A stretch of DNA of 56,793 nt. Source: Micromonospora lutea. GTDB lineage: Bacteria; Actinomycetota; Actinomycetes; Mycobacteriales; Micromonosporaceae. The DNA is taken from positions 1-56,793 of the forward strand of contig NZ_BOPB01000037.1 of the NCBI RefSeq assembly GCF_016863535.1, in the 5' to 3' direction. Shown piece after piece: positions 1 to 6,772 of this stretch (positions are counted from its first letter, which is position 1; each line of letters opens with the position of its first letter). Under the pieces are notes generated by a model that did not search any database, was not told where the DNA came from, and worked only from the letters and a program-made list of their open reading frames with translations. A program made the position numbers and the translations under genes.

Positions 1-1
1 G

Positions 2-85
2 GTCAGCCCGGCTCCGTCCCCGGTCCGGTACGACGGGCCAGCGCGGTTCGCCGAGGCCCGTCGGCCGATCGAGGAGCACTACTGA
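2..85 (+). CDS. 3' end of an upstream gene (partial, unidentified)
   Basis: An open frame enters from the left edge and ends at TGA 83-85. It reads through 27 codons with strong G/C at third positions and finishes ...RRPIEEHY. A hairpin follows three bases after the stop, which fits the end of a real gene. Too little is visible to name a family. Confidence 0.35.
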   Translation, partial: VSPAPSPVRYDGPARFAEARRPIEEHY

Positions 86-88
86 TGG

Positions 89-120
89 GCGTCCGGCCGG
101 GACCAGCCCGGCCGGGACGC
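89..120. terminator. Bidirectional hairpin terminator
   Basis: Arms GCGTCCGGCCGGG and CCCGGCCGGGACGC pair around a short loop with one bulged C. The hairpin sits between the end of the left-edge frame and the stop of the convergent gene at 127. There is no T-tract, as is usual for high-GC actinobacteria. Confidence 0.6.
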
Positions 121-126
121 GGCACG

Positions 127-1041
127 TTAGATCCGGGACAGTATCGGCCGAGCAGAGCACTGCGCCGAGCCGATGTTCTTCAACGTCAGCACCAGCTCCC
201 GCTCCGTTGAGCCATTGGAGTTGATGACCTGCCGGTAGTAGTGGCGAGTGACCTGCATCGTGCAGCCAAGCTCCACCGGTTCGACGTTGATGACGTGCGT
301 GGCAGTTGTCGGGTTGGCGTTGTTCCAGACGATGCCGGTCGACGAACCAGCGCCCAGCGTACGCAGGCTGAGTCGGCTTTCGGTCGGCGCGATGCCCTTC
401 ACAACGTCGGCTGAGCAGGCGATGCTTCCGATGTTCTGCACCTCGGCGTGCAGGTAGACGGGCTGCGCCACGTCGCCTTGGGGGACCCGCTGGTACCAGG
501 TGCGCAGCACCTTGAATCGGCAGGTGTTGGAGCTTGTGGCTCCGGCGGGAAGCAGGCCGATCAATCCCATGTCAGCAATCTGCCCGTACTGGGTGAGCTG
601 GGTGGAGAAAGCCTTGATCTCGGAAGGTTCCATACCGCCGGTGGAAGCGATGGTGCTCCCATTGAGCGAGGAGAGGATGACGTTGGTGCCGCAGGCGATC
701 GAGCCGACGTTCTTGATCGTGAAATGGAACTTGCGTTCTCCCGTGTTCAGCCGCTCGTACCACTCGTTGGTGACCTCGAACGCACACGCGGCCGAGGTGC
801 TGGCCCCGGTCGGGGACAGACCGACCTTGTAGACGGCGGTGTGCGGGTTGGCGTTGTTCCAGACCCAACTCGCCGAGGCGCCGGCCGATATGGTGCCGCT
901 GAAGAAGTTGGTCTCGGTGGCGGCGTGGGCGGGAGCCGACATGACGATCACGCTCACGGGCACGGCGAGCAGCGTGACCGCGAGCAAGCGCAGCAGCGTC
1001 GATGCTCTACGCCGGCTGGAACGTTCTGAGCCGTCAGGCAT
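127..1041 (-). CDS. Secreted protein with three internal repeats, function unknown
   Basis: This is a 304-residue protein. Its N-terminus is basic, followed by a hydrophobic stretch (about residues 16-36) and an AHA-A cleavage site near residue 40, so it should be exported. The mature part is three copies of one unit. Units 1 (about 47-126) and 3 (about 224-303) share WNNANP(H/T)TA at residues 61 and 240. All three share a cysteine, then an aromatic pair (WYERL, WYQRV, YYRQV), then (K/Q)N(V/I)GS-x-x-C at about 110, 202 and 288, so each unit can form one disulfide. The middle unit has lost WNNANP. GGAGG lies 8 bases before the ATG. No known domain was recognised; a surface or matrix beta-sandwich is a guess. 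Confidence 0.75.
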   Translation of the reverse strand: MPDGSERSSRRRASTLLRLLAVTLLAVPVSVIVMSAPAHAATETNFFSGTISAGASASWVWNNANPHTAVYKVGLSPTGASTSAACAFEVTNEWYERLNTGERKFHFTIKNVGSIACGTNVILSSLNGSTIASTGGMEPSEIKAFSTQLTQYGQIADMGLIGLLPAGATSSNTCRFKVLRTWYQRVPQGDVAQPVYLHAEVQNIGSIACSADVVKGIAPTESRLSLRTLGAGSSTGIVWNNANPTTATHVINVEPVELGCTMQVTRHYYRQVINSNGSTERELVLTLKNIGSAQCSARPILSRI

Positions 1042-1072
1042 TCAGAAACCTCCGAACTACTTGATGAAAATG

Positions 1073-1090
1073 ACACAGATCGATCTGTGT
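1073..1090. promoter_or_regulatory. Perfect 18-bp palindrome, candidate operator
   Basis: ACACAGATCGATCTGTGT is a perfect 18-base inverted repeat about 30 bases upstream of the start of the repeat protein (1041) and just outside its ribosome-binding site. The position suits a dimeric repressor site in the 5' UTR or at the promoter. The binding protein is unknown. Confidence 0.5.
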
Positions 1091-1244
1091 TCGGAGGGTA
1101 TCGGGTGCCCGTCGGACAGCGGCAATCAGTTATCCGACATCCTCTGATGCCGGTAAATGCGCCGGTGGATCTGTCGGGCCCAGTCACGTGAGAACGATCG
1201 AATGTCGATGGACCGGTGACGATCGTTGAGCACACGACAAAACG

Positions 1245-1709
1245 TCAATGGCTATCCAGGTGATCGCGGCACAGTCGGCGAACCGCTGCGGCCAACTCCT
1301 GGTTGCCGCGTCCCCAGCCCTGATCCCATTCGTCCACGATGACGTGCAGGTCGGTGAACGGGCTGCGCCAGATTTCATCAAGGTCCAGGTGCCAGGAGAC
1401 GAAGGCCGAGACGTGCTCGCTGACGGCTCGTTCGTCGACCTCCCCCGCGAGCAGTCGTTGCGTCAGGGTGGCGAGCCAGGCGTCCGCCGCGTCCGCCGGG
1501 GAGGGGACAGCTACGCCCACCTCGGTGAGGGCGTCGGGCAGCAGTTCGCCGATCAGTCCGGTGTCGGTGCCGTCGAGTCCGGCGAGTTCACGCAGTGCCG
1601 GCCCGTCGTGTCCGTTGGCGAGCCAGTCGGCCGCGTACCAGGGCACTCGCTCGGCGTCGACGCTGCCCAGCGCGTATTCGGCGGCAACCAGGTCCGGTGG
1701 CTTACTCAT
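1245..1709 (-). CDS. Hypothetical protein, 154 aa
   Basis: This is an acidic, mainly helical 154-residue protein with no signal peptide or membrane segment. Its start overlaps the end of the NADAR gene upstream by 8 bases, so the two are almost certainly one transcript and translationally coupled. Tryptophan-rich motifs (WYAADW near residue 24, WHLDLDEIWRSP near 108) are the most distinctive feature. I do not recognise the family. Coupling to a NADAR protein suggests a role beside it, but nothing in the sequence shows what. Confidence 0.7.
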   Translation of the reverse strand: MSKPPDLVAAEYALGSVDAERVPWYAADWLANGHDGPALRELAGLDGTDTGLIGELLPDALTEVGVAVPSPADAADAWLATLTQRLLAGEVDERAVSEHVSAFVSWHLDLDEIWRSPFTDLHVIVDEWDQGWGRGNQELAAAVRRLCRDHLDSH

Positions 1710-2277
1710 CGGTCGGCTCCTGCTCGCACAGGATCGTGCGGGTTTGCATGAGCGCGAAGCCGAGCAGGTTCAGCCCGCGCCAGCGTGCAGGGTCAGCAGC
1801 GTGCGGGTGGTCGGCGGCCAGGCCGATGCCCCAGACCCGGTCGAGCGGGCTGGCCTCCACCAGCACTCGCTCACCGGTGCCGAGCAGGTAGGTGCGCAGC
1901 GCGGAAGGCTGGCCGAACTTCGCCACACTGCCGGTCACCACGATGTCGTAGCGGTGACCTTCCCACGTCTGCTGGTCGAAGCCGGTGACCTGCCGGCCCA
2001 GCAACTTCGCTGCGTGCGGATGCGCTGCGGTCAGGATCTGGGCGGCCGTGGCGTGGTCGTCGAAGAGGGTGGCCTTACGCCACATCATGTAATGCTCGGC
2101 CGTGGCGAAGAGCTGCCCGTCGACGGTGAACGGTGCCGGCCACCACTGGCTCAGGCATCCGGGCCCGATACTGCCGTCACGCTGCGGCTGGTGGCCCCAG
2201 AAGAACAGGAACTTCACCCGGTTTCCGGTACGCATCGCGCCAGTCAGGTCGGCGACGCTGTTCACTGACGTGACCAT
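1702..2277 (-). CDS. NADAR family protein (YbiA/RibX-like)
   Basis: This 191-residue protein has the NADAR layout. FLFFWG near residue 23 is followed by LSQWWPAPFTVDG, then AEHYMMWRKATLF, and WGIGLAADHPHAAD near residue 150 leads to a C-terminal GLNLLGFALMQTR helix. Members act on N-glycosidic bonds of riboflavin-pathway intermediates or ADP-ribose-type compounds; some relatives are linked to NAD/ADP-ribose conflict systems. It is probably cytosolic. It is first in a two-gene unit with the 154-aa hypothetical, overlapping by 8 bases. The family is clear. The substrate cannot be read from the sequence. Confidence 0.85.
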   Translation of the reverse strand: MVTSVNSVADLTGAMRTGNRVKFLFFWGHQPQRDGSIGPGCLSQWWPAPFTVDGQLFATAEHYMMWRKATLFDDHATAAQILTAAHPHAAKLLGRQVTGFDQQTWEGHRYDIVVTGSVAKFGQPSALRTYLLGTGERVLVEASPLDRVWGIGLAADHPHAADPARWRGLNLLGFALMQTRTILCEQEPTDE

Positions 2278-2337
2278 GCGTGTGAGTGTCCGGCAGCAGT
2301 GGGTTGCGCCGCATCACCGTTACGGTGCCAATCTCGG

Positions 2338-3447
2338 TCACGTCAGGCGGCACTGTGGAACCGTACCGCTGGTAGCGCATTCGTACGTGGCTTCCGTGTA
2401 CCCCAGGTCCAGGCCCTCGCCGGCGGACGGCGCTCGCCGCCCACCGCCGACCGGCAGTGGATCCCGCCCGGCGAGCCTGCGGTTCAGGGTCCGGACCGAG
2501 TTCGCGGCGCGGCGCAGCCGCCCGCCTGCGTAGCGGACCCCACCGCATGCGGCCTGACCGACCGCGAGCCAGCCACACACGCCGCGTTCGAGCAACCACA
2601 ACGGCGCCATCCAGGCCGTGGCCGGGGGGAAGACCCGGGCACCGCCGGCCTGACGGCGACCAATCTCGGCCACCGCCACGATCCCCGCCGCAGCGGCGAC
2701 CAGCAGTCCGGGCCGGCGGGCGACAAGGGCCACGGCCACCCCGGGCAGTACGTGCAGCGCCGCCAGCAACCGCATCGGCTGCGCCAACTCGTCGTAGGCC
2801 TGCCGGACCCGCTGCGAGCGGAAATGCCGGGTGGTCGGCGGCAACCGCCGCACGTACAGCCCTGCCGCTGTGACGATGGTGCCGCCAAAGGCGCGCACGG
2901 TCCGGATCAGTTCGAGGTTCTCGAAGAGCACGTCCGGGTCGTAGCCGCCCATTGCGACGAAGACGCTGCGCCGCACCGCCAGGGTTCCCGGGAAGTCCGC
3001 GCCGGTCGCCCGGTTGAGCAGGATCCGCCCGGTGTCCCAGTACGCGTGCCAGGGCAGCGGGTCGAAGTAGTTCTGCGGCCGTACCAGGTCCGCCCGACCG
3101 AGCAGGCGCTGCACAGCGCGCAGCCCGTGCTCGTCGTAGCGGACGTCGTCGTCGGCGATCACCACGTTCTCGTGCGTGGCTGCCGGCACGCCGGTCAGCA
3201 CACCCCGCACCTTGCCGTTGCGCCCGCGCAACCTCGGATCCGGTGGCAGGTGCCGGACCAGCGAGCCCCAGAGCCGACGGTGGTCGGCGAAGACCTGTGG
3301 CGGCGAGCCGTCCACCACGACGACCTCCACCCGGCTGGCCAGCCACCGCAGGTAGTCGACGAGTTCCCCGGCCGGCGCCGACCGGCGAATCGGCAGCACG
3401 TACGTCATCGGCAGCGCCGGCGGCGCGGGTGATCCGGCGGCGGTCAT
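2338..3447 (-). CDS. Family 2-like glycosyltransferase with C-terminal membrane segments
   Basis: The N-terminal part shows a GT-A fold. MTYVLPIRR opens the nucleotide-binding strand, VEVVVVDGSPP follows, and VVIADDDVRYD carries the metal-binding DxD-type acidic run. The acceptor region contains FPGTLAVRRSVFVAMGGYD. Two hydrophobic stretches (LLAALHVLPGVAVALVA and LLVAAAAGIVAVAEIG) follow, so the enzyme is probably membrane-anchored. I chose ATG 3447 because AGGA stands about 7 bases before it. ATG 3408 is possible. A longer in-frame start at 3591 would run toward the divergent gene and has no ribosome-binding site. The donor and acceptor sugars are unknown. The gene is monocistronic and divergent from the redox enzyme at 3632. 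Confidence 0.8.
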   Translation of the reverse strand: MTAAGSPAPPALPMTYVLPIRRSAPAGELVDYLRWLASRVEVVVVDGSPPQVFADHRRLWGSLVRHLPPDPRLRGRNGKVRGVLTGVPAATHENVVIADDDVRYDEHGLRAVQRLLGRADLVRPQNYFDPLPWHAYWDTGRILLNRATGADFPGTLAVRRSVFVAMGGYDPDVLFENLELIRTVRAFGGTIVTAAGLYVRRLPPTTRHFRSQRVRQAYDELAQPMRLLAALHVLPGVAVALVARRPGLLVAAAAGIVAVAEIGRRQAGGARVFPPATAWMAPLWLLERGVCGWLAVGQAACGGVRYAGGRLRRAANSVRTLNRRLAGRDPLPVGGGRRAPSAGEGLDLGYTEATYECATSGTVPQCRLT

Positions 3448-3631
3448 CGCTGTTCCTGCCGGCGGTGAGTGAGAGTCCGCCACCTGGCGTCCGTAGGCGC
3501 CTGCGTCGAATGACACGCTGCCTCCTGCACGGGTGTGGGGGCTGCGTCCGTTCCCGTTGTGTCGTACCTCAAACAGGTTTGCGCAGGTCACGACCGGGGA
3601 AGGACGTCTGCGGCCCGAAAGGAGACCCGAC

Positions 3632-4714
3632 GTGTCTGACCCCTACGGTCGCGCGGCCCTGCCCGAGCCACGTGGCCCGGTGTCGGCGATGCTCCGGGAG
3701 GCTCTCCGGCGGGCTCCGCACGACCTGCCCGCCGGCCCACCGGTGGATTTCACCGGCACCGATCCGCTGACCGACGAGGATCTGCAGCTCACCCTCTTCC
3801 TCTGCTACGAGCTGCACTACCGCGGCTGGCAGGGCGTCGAGGACGCCTGGGAATGGCAGCCGTCCCTGCTCGCCGTCCGCGCCATCGCCGAACGCCGTTT
3901 CGAGGAGGCGATCCGCCGCCTTGCCGGTTCGCAACCCACCGTTTCGCCCGACGACCTACCGGCGGCGCTGCACCGGCTCACGACGGATGACGAAGGCCCG
4001 TCGCTCGGTGAGTTCCTGCGGCGACGCGGCACGTTGCCGCAGTTCCGGGAGTTCCTCGTCCACCGGTCGGTCTACCACCTGCGGGAGGCCGACCCGCACA
4101 GCTGGGGCATACCCCGCCTCGGCGGCCCGCCGAAGGCCGCCCTCGTCGAGATCCAGATGGACGAGTACGGCAACGGTCAACCGCACCGCATGCACGCGGA
4201 GTTGTTCCGCACCACGATCGACCGGCTCGGGCTGGACAGCCGCTACGGCGCGCACCTGGACGCCGTCCCGGCGATCACCCTGGCGACGAACAACGCGATG
4301 TCGCTGTTCGGGCTGCACCGGCGGCTGCGCGGGGCGCTGGTGGGGCACCTCGCCGCCTTCGAGATGACTTCCTCGCTGCCCAACCGGCGCTACGGCGACG
4401 CGTTGCGGCGCCTCGGCGGCGACGCGGCGGCGACCCGATTCTTCGACGAACACGTCGAGGCGGATGCCGTCCACGAGCAGATCGCCGTACACGATCTCTG
4501 CGCCGGACTCGTCCGCCAGGAACCGGCCCTGACCGCCGACGTGCTGTTCGGCGCGGCGACCGTGCTCGCCCTCGACGACCTGTTCGCCCGTCATCTCCTG
4601 GGCGCCTGGGCCGCCGGCCGCAGCTCTTTGCGATCCACGGCCAGCGAATTGGTGCACCTTTCCGCCGTCGTCTCGAGCGTGCCGCGGGCCCCGGTGACCG
4701 CCAGGTCATCCTGA
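3632..4714 (+). CDS. Iron-containing redox enzyme, heme-oxygenase-like diiron (HDO) family
   Basis: This 360-residue protein belongs to the heme-oxygenase-like diiron oxidase superfamily. LTLFLCYELHYRGWQGV lies near residue 53, VEIQMDEYGNG with a trailing H188 at about 172-188, and FFDEHVEADAVHE at about 270-282. Acidic residues and histidines of these motifs are the expected iron ligands. Relatives oxidise, desaturate or decarboxylate diverse substrates using two irons and O2. The GTG start is fixed by AAAGGAG 7 bases upstream. A CDGSH iron-sulfur protein follows 55 bases later on the same strand and may serve it. The substrate is unknown. Confidence 0.8.
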   Translation: MSDPYGRAALPEPRGPVSAMLREALRRAPHDLPAGPPVDFTGTDPLTDEDLQLTLFLCYELHYRGWQGVEDAWEWQPSLLAVRAIAERRFEEAIRRLAGSQPTVSPDDLPAALHRLTTDDEGPSLGEFLRRRGTLPQFREFLVHRSVYHLREADPHSWGIPRLGGPPKAALVEIQMDEYGNGQPHRMHAELFRTTIDRLGLDSRYGAHLDAVPAITLATNNAMSLFGLHRRLRGALVGHLAAFEMTSSLPNRRYGDALRRLGGDAAATRFFDEHVEADAVHEQIAVHDLCAGLVRQEPALTADVLFGAATVLALDDLFARHLLGAWAAGRSSLRSTASELVHLSAVVSSVPRAPVTARSS

Positions 4715-4769
4715 TCCCGCGCCAGCGTCCGCGTACCGACCCGCATCCGCGTCAGCGAGGAGTCGTCCC

Positions 4770-5015
4770 ATGACCCCATCCGATTGCCCGGAACCCGCAG
4801 CGGCGACCATCACCCCGTACCCGGACGGCCCGCTCATCGTGCGGGGTGACTTCGCCGTGATCGCGCCCGACGGCCGGCAGATCGACGCGAAGCGGCGCAC
4901 CATCGCCCTGTGCCGCTGCGGCAAGTCCGCGCTGATCCCGTTCTGCGACGGCACGCACAAGGCTCTCGGCTTCCGGGTCGACACTCATCCCACGCCGGTC
5001 GAGTCCGCCGGCTAG
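4770..5015 (+). CDS. CDGSH-type iron-sulfur protein
   Basis: This is an 81-residue soluble protein with the complete motif CRCGKSALIPFCDGTH. C48, C50, C59 and H63 are the three cysteines and one histidine that hold a redox-active, pH-labile [2Fe-2S] cluster. The upstream half (TITPYPDGPLIVRGDF) matches the usual N-terminal strand segment of bacterial single-CDGSH proteins. GAGGAG precedes the ATG. It follows the diiron enzyme gene at 3632 with only 55 bases between, so co-transcription is likely. An electron-delivery or redox-sensing role for that enzyme is inferred. Confidence 0.9.
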   Translation: MTPSDCPEPAAATITPYPDGPLIVRGDFAVIAPDGRQIDAKRRTIALCRCGKSALIPFCDGTHKALGFRVDTHPTPVESAG

Positions 5016-5020
5016 GTTCC

Positions 5021-5041
5021 CGTGGTTGTCGGCCGACCACG
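5021..5041. terminator. Hairpin between convergent genes
   Basis: CGTGG pairs with CCACG around a GC-rich centre containing the palindrome TCGGCCGA. It lies a few bases after the CDGSH stop and before the stop of the convergent gene at 5090, a likely shared terminator. Confidence 0.4.
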
Positions 5042-5089
5042 CCGCGTCGGCCGACTTCTGGCCCGCCCTGACCAGGAACGGGCGACGGG

Positions 5090-6157
5090 TCAGCAGCCCA
5101 GGCTGTCCTTGTACGACTTGGGGACATCACCGTCGGCCACCTTGTCGGCGATCTCCCAAACGACCTCGGGATAGTCGCCCTCGTCGTTCATGTCGTGCAG
5201 CACTTTCCACTGGTGGCTGCTGCGCAACGCGGCTGCTGCCTGCTTGACCGCCTGTTCGTCGCCGGCGGAGTCGGCCCGGATCCACTCGGCGATCCAGTCG
5301 CAGGTGACCCTGCCGGCCACTGTGGCGCCGAACTGGTATGGGTCGTTGGCCCCGGCGTTGTCCAGTGCCGACACGTCGAAGCCCGGCGGGGACGGTATGT
5401 CGGCGAGAATCTTGGCGGCTTCCGCACGGACATCGCCCGGCGTGACGATCTCCGGCGGCAGCGCCTTGAGGAATGACTTGGCATCCACCTGAATCACGCG
5501 GGTGAGGATTGCGTCGAAGGTGGCCCGTGTCCAGTTGCCGCCGGTGCGCACCTCGACGAAGGTGCCGTCCTGCGGCTTGAGCATGGCCGCCATGTCGTTA
5601 TCGCTGTAGGTGAAGATGCTGGCCGGCTGGTTCGCCACGGTGGTGACCTCCGGTTCGCTGACCTGCAGCCGGTCGTCGTAGTAGTGCTGGTACTGCTCGT
5701 CCGGGTACCAGTGCATCTGCAGGCTGCGGTCGCCGTTGGAGAACTCGATGCTGCCACTTTCCTCGGCGAACCCGTAGACGCTGGTCGCTTTCCAGCCCGG
5801 CTCATCGATCAGCAGTCGCGGATGCTCCTGAGCGGCCTTCAGGTCGAGTTCCCACCCGCCGAGCGCGGCCGTGCCCGCGCTGGGTAGGCCGGTCGGTCCG
5901 ACGTACGCGTCGTCGGGTTGGGCGGACCAGAACGACGAGGCGGCCATGATTCCGGCGACGGCCGCCGCAGCGGCCGCGGCGCCGGCGAGTTGACGGACGA
6001 GGGTACGGCGCAGCGGTCTTGCCGGAACCGGGTCGAGTTTCGGGGTGGACATGATCTCCTCCAGGAGATGCTGATCCGCCCCGTCGAGGCGCTGGATGAT
6101 CGCAGGTCGATAGGGATCGGCGTCCCGAACCAGGCGGTCGAGGTGCTCGTGGGTCAT
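5090..6157 (-). CDS. CU044_5270-family membrane-anchored protein, probable sigma-factor partner
   Basis: This is a 355-residue protein. A cytoplasmic N-terminal segment (MTHEHLDRLVRDADPYRP) is followed by one membrane segment at about residues 57-78, then a long extracytoplasmic domain. The layout and the N-terminal DP-x-R motif match the actinobacterial CU044_5270 family, usually found directly after an ECF sigma factor. Its ATG overlaps the sigma gene stop (ATGA), so the two are translationally coupled. By position and topology it may act as an anti-sigma or sensing partner; this has not been read from any conserved anti-sigma motif (no zinc HxxxCxxC is present). Confidence 0.8.
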   Translation of the reverse strand: MTHEHLDRLVRDADPYRPAIIQRLDGADQHLLEEIMSTPKLDPVPARPLRRTLVRQLAGAAAAAAAVAGIMAASSFWSAQPDDAYVGPTGLPSAGTAALGGWELDLKAAQEHPRLLIDEPGWKATSVYGFAEESGSIEFSNGDRSLQMHWYPDEQYQHYYDDRLQVSEPEVTTVANQPASIFTYSDNDMAAMLKPQDGTFVEVRTGGNWTRATFDAILTRVIQVDAKSFLKALPPEIVTPGDVRAEAAKILADIPSPPGFDVSALDNAGANDPYQFGATVAGRVTCDWIAEWIRADSAGDEQAVKQAAAALRSSHQWKVLHDMNDEGDYPEVVWEIADKVADGDVPKSYKDSLGC

Positions 6158-6708
6158 CTGCCCTCCTCCGGGACGGGTACGGCCAGGACACCAAGTACAT
6201 GTCCGGGTGCGTCAGGGTCGTCACCGATGAGTCCGCGCAGCCGGGCCCGCGCTCGCGACAGGCGGGTCCGGGCCGCGCTCGGGCTCACCCCGACCACCTT
6301 CGCCGCCTCCCGAGGATGCAGGCCCTCCCAGACGGTGAGCAGCAACATCTCCCGGTCCGTGTCGTTCAGCCGGCGCAGCGCGGCCTGTACGGCGAGCCGT
6401 TGCGGCACCTCACTGCCCGGATCGCACGTGGAGACCGCAGTCAGGCATTGTCGAAGCCGTTCACCCAACCGCTCTCGACGGATCCCGCTGCGGTGGTGGT
6501 TCGCCAGCAGTCTGCGGGCCACCCCGTACAGCCACAGCCGGATCTCATCGTCGGCGGGCAGATCGGCGCTGCGTCGCCACGCCACCAGAAAGGTCTCCGC
6601 GACCACGTCGGCAGCGTCGTCCGGTTGCTCGACACGACGTGTCGCGTACGCGAGAAGCGCTTCGAAGTTGCCGGCGTAGACGCGCCGAAACCGGTCCTCA
6701 GGGCTCAC
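6154..6708 (-). CDS. ECF-type RNA polymerase sigma factor
   Basis: This 184-residue sigma-70-family protein has region 2 at about residues 11-75 (YAGNFEALLAYATRRVEQPDDAADVVAETFLVAWRR split over its helices) and region 4 at about 112-160 (LNDTDREMLLLTVWEGL, then the recognition helix HPREAAKVVGVSPSAARTRL). There is no region 1.1 or 3. It is translationally coupled to the CU044_5270 membrane protein downstream. The DUF5682 gene of the MoxR operon ends 64 bases upstream on the same strand, so read-through from that operon is possible. The target promoters are unknown. Confidence 0.9.
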   Translation of the reverse strand: MSPEDRFRRVYAGNFEALLAYATRRVEQPDDAADVVAETFLVAWRRSADLPADDEIRLWLYGVARRLLANHHRSGIRRERLGERLRQCLTAVSTCDPGSEVPQRLAVQAALRRLNDTDREMLLLTVWEGLHPREAAKVVGVSPSAARTRLSRARARLRGLIGDDPDAPGHVLGVLAVPVPEEGR

Positions 6709-6772
6709 GTCTTTGCATGTCCGGCACCGGGCTCATCGTGACACCACGGGTGACCGACGCACCTGATCATGG

